Assembly: GCA_927353735.1 (NCBI GenBank)
Contig: CAKMIA010000001.1
Location: forward strand, 310,001 to 374,000
Origin: an uncultured Veillonellaceae bacterium
Lineage (GTDB): Bacteria; Bacillota; Negativicutes; Veillonellales; Dialisteraceae
Length of the DNA stretch: 64,000 nucleotides
Direction of reading: 5' to 3'
Shown here: piece by piece, positions 18,278 to 28,623 of the stretch
Position numbering within the stretch: the first letter of the stretch is position 1
How the letters are laid out: each line of letters opens with the position of its first letter
The notes under the pieces: model-generated
The model's database searches: none
What the model was told of the DNA's origin: nothing
What the model saw: only the letters and a program-made list of their open reading frames with translations
Made by a program: the position numbers and the translations under genes

Positions 18278-20160
18278 TGTCCCTGTCCCCCTTTATCTCC
18301 TTCCGCCTTCGGCTGTTTTCCGGACTGCGCCGATGGACTGAATTCTCCCAGATGGAAATAGGCATCCAGAATTTTCTTGGTAACCGGTGCCGCGGAATCC
18401 GAACCGAACCCGCTGTGCTCAAACATGACCAGTACCACAATCTCAGGCTTGTCAAATGGCGCATAGGCCACAAACCAGCCGTTATCCAGCCCGTTTGTTT
18501 CTGCCGTGCCGGATTTCCCTGCCAGCGGGATCGGATAATGTTCAAACAAAAATCCGCCGGTGCCTTCCTTGCCCATAACGCTTCTGAGGGCCTGACGGAT
18601 AATCGCCAGATTGGCCTGCGAGACAGGCAGCGTTCCGGTTTTTACCGGTGAAAAAATTTTATTGGGTGTCCCGTCCAGATTATCCACACGGCTGACCAGA
18701 TACGGCTGATACCGGAATCCGCCGTTGGCTATGGCAGCGTAAACCATGGCCATCTGAAGCGGCGTTGTCAGCGTATAGCTCTGACCGATGGCGGCATCGA
18801 AGGTTTCGCCCAGATACCAGTCTTCGCCAAATACTTTTTTCTTGTATTCTTCGCTGGCTACATTGCCTTCCGATTCACCGGCCAGATCGATTCCCGTTCT
18901 GCTTCCGAGGCCGAAAGCTCTGGCCATAGCCGCAATCCGGTCAATTCCAAGCCGTCTGCCGATTTCGTAAAAATATACATTATCAGACTTTTCCATGGCC
19001 TGCTCAAAATTGATCCAGCCGAAAGCTTCGCCCTGAGCATTCCTTTTATCAATCAGCCAGTGCTTGCCGCTGTCAAAAATCGCTTCCTGCGGATCGAGCA
19101 CCATGGCTTCCAGACCAGCCGCACTGGTAATGACCTTAAAGGTTGAACCAGGCGGATACATGGAAGTGATGGGACGGTTTTCCAGCGGATGATTCGGATT
19201 GTTCAGAATCGCGTTCCATTCTCCCGCCGTAATGCCGCGGCTGAACTGGTTGGGATCGAAGCTCGGCCAGCTGACCATAGCCAGAATGGCTCCGGAATTC
19301 GGGTCTACTGCTACGACAGAGGCCCCGGTCGGATTGATTTTACTCGCTCTCAGATTGGCGACCTGCTCTTCAATGGCCCGTTCCGCCACTTCCTGCAGGC
19401 GGGCATCCAGCGTCAGACGCACATTGTATCCGGAAACGACCGGTTCTCCGCTGAAATACCGCACCGGCTGCCCCGTGGCGTCCACTTCCACGTGGCGGGA
19501 CCCGTTTTTCCCTTCCAGGTAGGAATTGTACTGATACTCCAGTCCGGTACGTCCGATCAGCGTACTGGAGGTATAGGGCTGGCCCTCCGCATTTCGTTCA
19601 TCCGGACCGGCCTCGCCTACATAGCCCACCACCTGTGCCCCCGCATTTTTCAGCGGATAAATGCGCAGCGGCTGGCTTTCCACCTCAATATCCGGAAAAT
19701 CCGCCTTTTTCTCTGCAATGCGGCTCACCACATCCAGTCCCACATCATGGGCCAGCGGAATGGAACCGAATGCCACCTTATATTCTTCCTGTTTTTTCTG
19801 AATATCCTCAGGCTTCATTCCAAGAAGAGCCGCTACGGCCTGCAGTTCTGCCTCCGGCAGTTTTTCCTGCTTGCGGTCTACCGGAATCACCACTGTATAA
19901 GTGGGCCGGGAACCGGCCAGCATGATGCCATTCCGGTCATACATGACCCCACGGGCTGCCTGCACGGGCAGGGTACGGATGCGGTTGCCATCTGCCTCAG
20001 CTTTATAATAGGAACCTTCTACAATCTGCATATAGAACAGGCGCACACTTAATATGGCCAGCAAAAAGACCGCGGCATACATCATTTTGGCATACCGTGA
20101 TTCTTCTCTGTTTTTTATCACCTTACCCAGTATACCGGGTATTGATTTTTTCCTTACCAT
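18274..20160 (-). CDS. mrdA: Penicillin-binding protein 2 (elongation-specific transpeptidase)
   Basis: PBP2 crosslinks peptidoglycan during elongation together with RodA. The protein of about 628 residues has a short cytoplasmic N-terminus, one membrane anchor (AVFLLAILSVRLFYMQIV), the PBP dimerisation domain, and the transpeptidase motifs STFK in MYPPGSTFKV, SDN in MEKSDNVYFYE and KSGT in LAGKSGTAET. The ATG at 20160 overlaps the mreD stop by 7 bases; earlier in-frame codons lie deep within mreD. The gene lies in the mre-mrdA-rodA shape operon. Confidence 0.95.
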   Translation of the reverse strand: MVRKKSIPGILGKVIKNREESRYAKMMYAAVFLLAILSVRLFYMQIVEGSYYKAEADGNRIRTLPVQAARGVMYDRNGIMLAGSRPTYTVVIPVDRKQEKLPEAELQAVAALLGMKPEDIQKKQEEYKVAFGSIPLAHDVGLDVVSRIAEKKADFPDIEVESQPLRIYPLKNAGAQVVGYVGEAGPDERNAEGQPYTSSTLIGRTGLEYQYNSYLEGKNGSRHVEVDATGQPVRYFSGEPVVSGYNVRLTLDARLQEVAERAIEEQVANLRASKINPTGASVVAVDPNSGAILAMVSWPSFDPNQFSRGITAGEWNAILNNPNHPLENRPITSMYPPGSTFKVITSAAGLEAMVLDPQEAIFDSGKHWLIDKRNAQGEAFGWINFEQAMEKSDNVYFYEIGRRLGIDRIAAMARAFGLGSRTGIDLAGESEGNVASEEYKKKVFGEDWYLGETFDAAIGQSYTLTTPLQMAMVYAAIANGGFRYQPYLVSRVDNLDGTPNKIFSPVKTGTLPVSQANLAIIRQALRSVMGKEGTGGFLFEHYPIPLAGKSGTAETNGLDNGWFVAYAPFDKPEIVVLVMFEHSGFGSDSAAPVTKKILDAYFHLGEFSPSAQSGKQPKAEGDKGGQGQ

Positions 20161-20645
20161 CTTGGTTTCCATTCCTGTTTCATATCCCAAAGCACCGGAT
20201 GCATAACCGCAGCCGCTGCCGTATTGGCCAGAATCTGAGGAATCCCGCTGTACAGCAAATAGCGCAGGAACGAAATCCGTCCCCCGCTCAGTGCCGTAAT
20301 CGCACATACAAAGAGGAGATACACCGCTGTCCCCACCGCGACGGAGGCCACAGACACCAGCCATCTCCGGTTATAGCGCTCCCGCATAAAGGCAGCCGTC
20401 AGCAGTGCCAGTGCCAGATAGGGAAACAGATGCAGGCCGAACAAATTGCCTGTCACGATATCCTGCGCAATGCCTCCCGCCACAGCAAAGGCCAGTGCGG
20501 TTTTCCTGTTGAAAGCCAGTACGGAAATAATAATGGCGCAAAACCACAGATCCGGCATCCACCGGCCGGAAAACAAAAAGGGAAGCACGGCGCTCTGGAT
20601 CAGAAACAGCCCGGCGAACAGACCAGCCCATGTCAAGCGGGACAT
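20154..20645 (-). CDS. mreD: Rod-shape-determining membrane protein MreD
   Basis: A 163-residue protein with five or six hydrophobic segments and the MreD-type stretches RWMPDLWFCAIIISVLAF and GIAQDIVTGNLFGLHLFPY. MreD bridges MreC and the PBP2-RodA synthase in the inner membrane. The ATG at 20645 shares one base with the mreC TGA stop. Small MreD proteins are poorly conserved, but the position between mreC and mrdA settles the call. Confidence 0.9.
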   Translation of the reverse strand: MSRLTWAGLFAGLFLIQSAVLPFLFSGRWMPDLWFCAIIISVLAFNRKTALAFAVAGGIAQDIVTGNLFGLHLFPYLALALLTAAFMRERYNRRWLVSVASVAVGTAVYLLFVCAITALSGGRISFLRYLLYSGIPQILANTAAAAVMHPVLWDMKQEWKPRW

Positions 20646-21556
20646 CACGGCACCCCCGCCTGTTTTTCATTGGGATTCATAGGAGGCTCCTTCACCGGTG
20701 CTGTGGTATCAATATCTGCCGGAAGTGTCCGATCAAACTGGCTCACAATGACAAATACTTCCTCCAGCCGGCTGAAATCCGCAGCCGGCACCACACGGGC
20801 CTCCCTCACCGGCGTTGACGGATCATCCGTCACCTCACTGACATGACCGATCAGCAGTCCCCTCGGATAGACGCCGCCGTACCCGGACGTCACGAGCGTA
20901 TCATCTTTCAGAATATCCGCTTCCCGCGACAAGTTGACAAAAGACATGGTCCCGGGCTGGTTGCCGTCTCCCTGCACGATGGAGACGACCCGGGAAGACG
21001 GACGCTGTACGATCGCACCGACCGAGGTGCGGGGATCGGTAATCAGCTGTACCCGGGCGGAATTGGAATAGACCTCGCTCACAAAGCCCACCAGACCTTC
21101 CGGCACGATGACCGGCATATATTTGGTCAGGCCGCTGTCGCTGCCGCGATCAATAATGGCAGTATGTGTCCATGCCCCGTATTCTCTGGCTATAACGGTT
21201 GCTCCCAGCAGAGTGTACTGGGTATATCCCTGCCGGAATCCTGCCAGCGAACGGAGCCTGACATTTTCCGCCAAAATCTCGCTGTACGCGGTCTGCTCGG
21301 CCCGCAGCGCTCCGTTCTCCCGGCGCAGCTCATCCAGTTCTTTCCAGTTGGACAGCACCTGATCCACCATATCCAGTCCTGTCCGTCCCGCAATGGCGAT
21401 CCGGCTTGTCCCGTACTCAAACGGGGCTGCCGCAATGGACAGGGGCTGGGAGATAAAAGGTACTGATTCTCTGTGCCGCCAGAACCAGCCGCACAATCCC
21501 ATAAGGAAAAAAATCATTATGGTCAGAAAGATCTTTCGTTTCCCGAAGAAAAACAA
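20645..21556 (-). CDS. mreC: Rod-shape-determining protein MreC
   Basis: A 303-residue bitopic protein: short basic N-terminus, one membrane helix (FLTIMIFFLMGLCGWFW), a coiled coil (about 65-95, ELDELRRENGALRAEQTAY) and the paired beta-barrel domain with DRGSDSGLTKYMPVIVPEGLVG and VTSGYGGVYPRGLLIG. MreC activates the RodA-PBP2 synthase from the periplasmic side. It follows the mreB-like gene by 3 bases. Confidence 0.94.
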   Translation of the reverse strand: MFFFGKRKIFLTIMIFFLMGLCGWFWRHRESVPFISQPLSIAAAPFEYGTSRIAIAGRTGLDMVDQVLSNWKELDELRRENGALRAEQTAYSEILAENVRLRSLAGFRQGYTQYTLLGATVIAREYGAWTHTAIIDRGSDSGLTKYMPVIVPEGLVGFVSEVYSNSARVQLITDPRTSVGAIVQRPSSRVVSIVQGDGNQPGTMSFVNLSREADILKDDTLVTSGYGGVYPRGLLIGHVSEVTDDPSTPVREARVVPAADFSRLEEVFVIVSQFDRTLPADIDTTAPVKEPPMNPNEKQAGVP

Positions 21557-21559
21557 AAT

Positions 21560-22594
21560 TTACTCCCTTCCGTAATACATTTCACCGTTTTCTATAATGT
21601 CCGGCAATTTTCTATATTCATTAAGCGCTGCCAGACATCCGGCCGCCACTACATTTTCCGGTTCCTCCGGCACAAAGACCGGTATCCCGACCTCAGAGGC
21701 AATCCAGTCACTGATACCCGCCAGAAGCGCTGAGCCGCCTGCCAGAAGCATGCCGTTTTTCAGCAGATCCTCCGCCATTTCCGGCTGCGCGGTGCGGATC
21801 ACCCGCCGTATCAGACGGGTCACGGGAAGAAGCAGCAGCTGAATGATCGGATACAGCTCCTGTGCGGTCATGGTCAGCAGCACTTCCACGCCGTCTGCCG
21901 CCCGGCGGCCTCGTACATTGATGGCCCGCACCTCGCTCGGCTTGATAGCACTGGCCGCTTCCTGTTTGATGGTTTCTGCCATTTCGCTTCCGATCAGGAT
22001 GCGGTACTTTTCCATCATGTAATTCCGGATGCCGTTGTCGATATTGTGTCCGCCAAAAGGCACGGCTTCCTCTGCTACCACACCGCCGCAGGAAAAAAGC
22101 CCGCAGTCCGTGACATCCCGTCCGATAACCGCCGCCAGCGTAGCTTCTGAAAGGACCAGTGATTGCTTGGCCCCCAGCACGGCTGCTGCCGGCGCGGAAA
22201 TCAGGTATCCATGCTGCGCTCCCGCATGAAGCACGGCATCAATCAGCGCATGGCGCACCACAGAGCTGGTTCCGCTGGGAATGGAAAGCGCCACTGACGG
22301 ACGGGTGACTGCCCGGTGCATGACTTTTTCCAGAAAATACTGGAGCATGCCCTTTGTCAGTGCATAGTCGACAATGACGCCATGCTTGACCGGCCATTCC
22401 AGATGGTATTTTTCCGGTGCCCCATGGTACCGCACCAGTGCATTGACCCCGAAGCCGACGGCCGCGCCGCTGCTGTTATCGATCACGGCTACACTGTTTT
22501 CCGCCAGCACCACCCGATTGCCCGCATACATGCGGATCTGAGAAGACCCCAGATCGATGCCGATCCGGCTCATCACTCCCGAAAACGCTTTCAT
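21560..22594 (-). CDS. MreB-family actin-like protein with degenerate nucleotide site
   Basis: The 344-residue protein aligns end to end with MreB/Mbl and holds the mreB place in the operon. Key motifs are altered. Phosphate-1 GIDLGTANT is GIDLGSSQI (residues 12-20). The hydrolytic EEPxAAAIG is ISAPAAAVLG (132-141), so the catalytic Glu is lost. Phosphate-2 VDIGGGTTE is VIGRDVTDCG (156-165), losing the Asp and two glycines. The adenosine loop remains recognisable as LLAGGSALLAGIS. I infer weak or no ATP hydrolysis. It may be a structural scaffold left beside MreC. The ATG at 22594 follows AAGGAAG; MSRIGIDLG at 22573 is an alternative start. Confidence 0.85.
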   Translation of the reverse strand: MKAFSGVMSRIGIDLGSSQIRMYAGNRVVLAENSVAVIDNSSGAAVGFGVNALVRYHGAPEKYHLEWPVKHGVIVDYALTKGMLQYFLEKVMHRAVTRPSVALSIPSGTSSVVRHALIDAVLHAGAQHGYLISAPAAAVLGAKQSLVLSEATLAAVIGRDVTDCGLFSCGGVVAEEAVPFGGHNIDNGIRNYMMEKYRILIGSEMAETIKQEAASAIKPSEVRAINVRGRRAADGVEVLLTMTAQELYPIIQLLLLPVTRLIRRVIRTAQPEMAEDLLKNGMLLAGGSALLAGISDWIASEVGIPVFVPEEPENVVAAGCLAALNEYRKLPDIIENGEMYYGRE

Positions 22595-22625
22595 ATCCCG
22601 CTTCCTTCCTGCTTACGTATCATTC

Positions 22626-22631
22626 ATTGTA
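22626..22631 (-). promoter_or_regulatory. Extended -10 promoter of the mre-mrd-rodA operon
   Basis: TGGTACAAT on the minus strand with the -10 core at 22626-22631, about 25 bases upstream of the likely transcription start and 32 before the first ATG. No good -35 is seen. The remainder of the 317-base gap (22632-22809) is C-rich on the plus strand and holds nothing I recognise. Confidence 0.5.
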
Positions 22632-22809
22632 CCACATCATGTGGAATCCGGCAGAAAAATCCCCCAAAATCCCGGAATTTCCGCCGCTCCTCCCGCCGCT
22701 GCCACAGCCATGTTTTCCCGGACCTTTCCTGCCGGGGATTTTCCGGTTTCCTGCAGTGACACCAGACCATTTCTCTCATCTTTGGCACAGAAACAGCAAA
22801 CAGCCCACG

Positions 22810-22857
22810 AAAAAACTTCCGTACTGGCAGTCATACTGGCCAATACGGAAGTTTTTA
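22810..22857 (-). terminator. Terminator of the glycolytic operon
   Basis: Long hairpin with outer stem AAAACTTCCGTA/TACGGAAGTTTT and an inner stem TGGC/GCCA, flanked by A- and T-runs, 55 bases past the eno stop. Confidence 0.9.
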
Positions 22858-22911
22858 TAATGCACTGATTACGCCCCGGCTGCTATGCCCCCGGAGCAGC
22901 AAGTGCCTGTC

Positions 22912-24972
<2,061 letters not shown>

Positions 24973-24976
<4 letters not shown>

Positions 24977-26163
24977 TCCTTCTCCTTATCGGCCAGCACG
25001 GCGATGCCGGGAAGCACCATGCCCTCCAGCATTTCCAGCGATGCGCCGCCGCCGGTTGATACATGAGACAGCTTGTCCTCAATTCCCAGCTTATCCACCA
25101 CTTCTGCGGATTCGCCGCCGCCGACCACGGTGGTCGCATCCAGATCTGCCAGCGCTTCTGCAATGGCAAAGGTTCCCCGGGAAAACGGCTTCATTTCAAA
25201 AACGCCCATAGGACCGTTCCACACGACGGTCTTCATTTTCTTCAGCGTCTCTACATACAGATCAATGGTCTTCGGACCGATATCAAGCGCCATCCACGGA
25301 TCCGTGAATTCCTTCGCCGTCAGCACCTTGACCTGTGCATCTTCTGCAAACCGATCCCCGGCCGTAAAATCGACCGGCAGCAGCATCTTAGCACCCAGCT
25401 TTTCCGCCCGCGCCATGAGCTCCCGCGCCTGATCAAAGCGGTCTCTGTCCTGCAGAGATTTCCCCATATCGTAGCCGTCGGCCGCCACGAACGTATTGGC
25501 CATACCGCCGCCGATGAGAATGACATCCGCTTTTTCCATCAGATTGGCAATGACATGAATCTTGTCGCTGATCTTGGCCCCGCCGATGATGGCTGCAAAG
25601 GGCCGCTCCGGATGGTCGATGACGCCGCCGAGGAAATCGATCTCCTTTTTCAACAGAAGCCCCGCCGCCATGGGCAGCAGTTTCCCGACTCCCACGATAG
25701 AGGCATGCGCCCGATGAGACACGCCGAACGCATCATTGACCGCTGCATCACAGCCGCTGACCAGTGCTCTGGCAAAAGCCGGATCATTCTTTTCCTCTTC
25801 CTTATGAAAGCGGAGATTTTCCAGCAGAAGCACTTCGCCGGATTTCAGATCCCGCTTCATCTGCTCCGCCTGAGGTCCGACGCAGTCTTCCGCAAACCGG
25901 ACCGGCCGCCCGAGCAGCTCTGCCAGCCGAATGCCGGCCTTGCGAAGCGACAGCTCCGGCTTTACTTCTCCCTTGGGCCGCCCCATATGGCTGGCCAGCA
26001 CTACAGCTGCGCCATGATCCAGCAGATACTGAATGGTGGGTACTGTGGAACGGATGCGGCGGTCATCTTTAATGGTGCCGTCCGCCTCATGGGGCACATT
26101 GTAATCCACCCGCATGTAAACGGTCTTGCCTTCATAGGAAACGTCATAGACGGTTTGTTTCAT
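24973..26163 (-). CDS. pgk: Phosphoglycerate kinase
   Basis: Pgk transfers the acyl phosphate of 1,3-bisphosphoglycerate to ADP. The 396-residue protein shows VYMRVDYNVPHEADG, LASHMGRPKG, VLLLENLRFHKEEE, AIIGGAKISDKI, VWNGPMGVFE and the C-terminal TTVVGGGESAEVV and HVSTGGGASLEML. The ATG at 26163 is 2 bases past the gap stop and is preceded by AAAGGA; an upstream in-frame start would lie in gap. Confidence 0.97.
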
Positions 26164-26165
26164 GA

Positions 26166-27176
26166 TTATAATCCTTTCGAAGCAACATACGCGGCCAGGT
26201 CGGCGATCCGGCAGGAATAACCCCATTCATTATCATACCAGGCAATGACTTTCACCAGGTTGTCATCCACCACCATGGTCAGTTCACCATCAACGGTGCT
26301 GCTCACACTGGTCCCGCGGAAGTCGCTGGAAACGAGCGGTTCATCCGTATAAGCCAGGATGCCCTTCAGTTCCCCTTCTGCCGCGGCTTTCAGAGCCGCA
26401 TTGATTTCCTCTTTGGTAACTTTTCCTTCCACTTCACAGGAAAGATCCACCAGCGACACATCCGGCGTGGGAACCCGGATAGCAAGGCCGTTCAGTTTCC
26501 CCTTCAGTTCCGGAATGACAATGCCGATCGCCTTTGCCGCACCGGTCGAGGTGGGAATGATATTTTCTGCAGCGGCTCTGCCTCTCCGAGGGTCCTTTTT
26601 ATGGGCTTTTTCCAGAATGGCCTGATCGTTAGTGTAGGAATGCACCGTCGTCATCATGCCGCGGCGGATATGGAATTTTTCATTCAGAACCTTTACGACA
26701 GGAGCCAGGCAGTTCGTGGTGCAGGAGGCATTGGACAGCACATGATCCTTGGCCGGATCATAATCCTGTTCATTGACGCCCATAACGATCGTGGCATCAT
26801 CGTCCTTGCCGGGAGCCGTAATGATAACCTTTTTCACCGTGCCGTGAATATGCTTGCCGGCGCTTTCATGATCCTTCAGCTTGCCGGTCGACTCGATGAC
26901 GATCTGGACGCCGTAGTCTTCCCAGGTGAGGTTTTCCGGATCTCTGTCATGGAATACATGAATCCGGCGGCCGTCGACCAGAATATCGTCGCCGTCCACC
27001 TGGACATCCTTATCCAGTCTGCCATGTACCGTGTCATATTTCACGAGATACGCCGCCGTCTCCGCCCCGCTGGGGTTATTGATGGCGACCACATCAAAAT
27101 CGTCACGGTCCAGCATGACGCGGAATACGAGACGTCCGATTCTGCCAAATCCATTGATGCCGATTTTTGTTGCCAT
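26166..27176 (-). CDS. gap: Glyceraldehyde-3-phosphate dehydrogenase, type I
   Basis: Gap oxidises glyceraldehyde 3-phosphate to 1,3-bisphosphoglycerate. The 336-residue protein has the Rossmann motif INGFGRIGR, the catalytic SNASCTTNCLAP, the S-loop RRGRAAAENIIPTSTGAAKAIG and WYDNEWGYSCR. The Asp that fixes NAD over NADP in classic GapA (VAVND) is Asn34 here (VAINN), and the Leu-Pro pair before the S-loop is Lys-Ala (ILEKAHKK), which hints at relaxed cofactor choice. The start at 27176 is set by AGGAGG 8 bases upstream. It is the first enzyme gene after cggR. Confidence 0.95.
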   Translation of the reverse strand: MATKIGINGFGRIGRLVFRVMLDRDDFDVVAINNPSGAETAAYLVKYDTVHGRLDKDVQVDGDDILVDGRRIHVFHDRDPENLTWEDYGVQIVIESTGKLKDHESAGKHIHGTVKKVIITAPGKDDDATIVMGVNEQDYDPAKDHVLSNASCTTNCLAPVVKVLNEKFHIRRGMMTTVHSYTNDQAILEKAHKKDPRRGRAAAENIIPTSTGAAKAIGIVIPELKGKLNGLAIRVPTPDVSLVDLSCEVEGKVTKEEINAALKAAAEGELKGILAYTDEPLVSSDFRGTSVSSTVDGELTMVVDDNLVKVIAWYDNEWGYSCRIADLAAYVASKGL

Positions 27177-27253
27177 TTGCATTACCTCCTGTAAATTCCG
27201 TTGGCTTTCCGATTTTTTAAATTGTATATTCTTCTATAACAGACAGCAGCCCG

Positions 27254-28288
27254 TCATCCGATTCGTCCTTCCGCATTCAGGCGGAGGATTTCCCGGCAGG
27301 CTCCTTCATCCGTAACCAGAGTACCCCGCACGCCGGCTCTTGCCATGGCGAGGATGGCGGCGCCTTTAGAGGCACCCCCGGCGGCAATGATCACATGAGG
27401 AATGCTCTGTAGTTCCTCCAGCGCAATCCCCACATTGTGCATGCGGTATAAGATCCGCCCCTGGATGTCTGCGTACAGCCCCAGGGCTTCCCCGCAGGCT
27501 CCCTCCAGCATAAGCCGGTTTTTCCGGCCGGACTCCAGCTGATGCCGCTGGGCCATCCGGTTGGCTTCGCCTACACCGATGGCCAGAATATCAGCCCGGT
27601 GAATCAGCGATTCAATCTCCACCAGATCCGGAGACTCCTTTCGGAGCATCTCGATCAGCTGCGGGCTGAAGCCGTCCGGAATATGAAGCATCCGGTACGT
27701 CCCGCCGATTTTTTCCGCGGTCACCGCCGCCACCGTATTTGCCTGATACTCGATCTTCTCTCCGAATCCGCCGCGGGCCGGAACGACGGTCACATCGAGA
27801 GACAGCCGCGGCAGTGAAGCGGCCAGAGCCGCCATGGTCGTACCACCGGAAACTGCCAGAATCTGGCCGTTTTTCAGCAGACGGGACAGTGCAAGCGCCG
27901 CTTCCTGCCCCACATTCTGCTTGACTGCCGGATTCTGATCCATGTCTCCGCGGACCAGAATGACCTGTTTCATGGACAGCACGGAAGCCAGCTGCCGCTC
28001 CAGCTCTGAAAAGGACGGCCGCTTCAGAAAATACCGGGAGAGCGGAGCCAGAAGCTGTTCTCCCTTTTCTGTCAGACGAATGCCTACCGCCTGAATCGTG
28101 ACCAGTCCGGAGCGTTCCATGGCTTCCACATGACTCCGGACCACCCGCTCCGTCAGCTTTGTCTGTACGGCCAGAAGCCGCCGTCCCACCGGCTGAGCCA
28201 GTGCGATCTGCCGGAGCAGCTCATACCGTTCCGCTGCCTGCTCCATCATTTCCGGCACAAGCAGTGCCATCAGGGAATCTTCTTCCAA
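27254..28288 (-). CDS. cggR: Central glycolytic genes regulator CggR (SorC family)
   Basis: A 344-residue repressor: N-terminal winged helix-turn-helix (about 24-75, QPVGRRLLAVQTKLTERVVRS) and a SorC-type sugar-phosphate-binding domain with ILAVSGGTTMAALA, VVPARGGFGE, YRMLHIPDGFS, IGVGEANRMAQR and VIIAAGGASKGAAIL. It resembles B. subtilis CggR, which represses the gapA operon and is released by fructose-1,6-bisphosphate. The start is a TTG at 28288 behind GGAGGTGA; an ATG at 28270 would cut into the region aligned with CggR. It heads the glycolytic operon and likely controls itself through the operator just upstream. Confidence 0.92.
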   Translation of the reverse strand: MEEDSLMALLVPEMMEQAAERYELLRQIALAQPVGRRLLAVQTKLTERVVRSHVEAMERSGLVTIQAVGIRLTEKGEQLLAPLSRYFLKRPSFSELERQLASVLSMKQVILVRGDMDQNPAVKQNVGQEAALALSRLLKNGQILAVSGGTTMAALAASLPRLSLDVTVVPARGGFGEKIEYQANTVAAVTAEKIGGTYRMLHIPDGFSPQLIEMLRKESPDLVEIESLIHRADILAIGVGEANRMAQRHQLESGRKNRLMLEGACGEALGLYADIQGRILYRMHNVGIALEELQSIPHVIIAAGGASKGAAILAMARAGVRGTLVTDEGACREILRLNAEGRIG

Positions 28289-28290
28289 TC

Positions 28291-28324
28291 CATCACCTCC
28301 ATCCCGGTGGACATTTTCCGTCCC
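28291..28324 (-). promoter_or_regulatory. Candidate CggR operator
   Basis: On the minus strand GGGAC-N6-TGTC (28310-28324) is followed after three bases by CGGGAT (28301-28306). The B. subtilis CggR operator is CGGGAC-N6-TGTC-N4-CGGGAC-N6-TGTC. The first half matches well, the second only in its CGGGA part, where it merges with the ribosome site. It lies between the promoter and cggR, the right place for a roadblock repressor. Confidence 0.6.
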
Positions 28325-28359
28325 ATTTATTCTACAATATCACCTTCATTTTTGTTTTC

Positions 28360-28388
28360 AGTATAGCATATTCCCCGAAGGCTTACAA
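28360..28388 (-). promoter_or_regulatory. Promoter of the cggR-gap-pgk-tpiA-eno operon
   Basis: TTGTAA (28383-28388), 17-base spacer, TATACT (28360-28365) with a TGC extension, on the minus strand. Transcription would begin near 28353 and run through the CggR operator. The stretch 28389-28523 between this and the divergent fabK promoter holds nothing else I recognise. Confidence 0.85.
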
Positions 28389-28523
28389 TGGAGGCTGTCC
28401 TTATTACGCAGTACTTCCTTGTAAAGAGTCATTCATTCAAGACTCTTTTCCGTGTCAGCCTCGGATTCTTCCTTATCTTATTTTCTTTACTATATACCTA
28501 TATTATTTATCCGCCCCGTTCTC

Positions 28524-28552
28524 TTTACATTTTCATAGAAGAAATTTATAAT
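28524..28552 (+). promoter_or_regulatory. Promoter of fabK
   Basis: TTTACA (28524-28529), 17-base spacer, TATAAT (28547-28552) on the plus strand, divergent from the cggR promoter. The transcript would start near 28559 with a 65-base leader. I did not find a FapR- or FabT-type palindrome overlapping it. Confidence 0.85.
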
Positions 28553-28623
28553 GCGGTTGTAGAATAATTTGCGGTTTTTGTGCAAAAAAATCATTCATAT
28601 CTGATTTCGAGGAGGCATGTATT

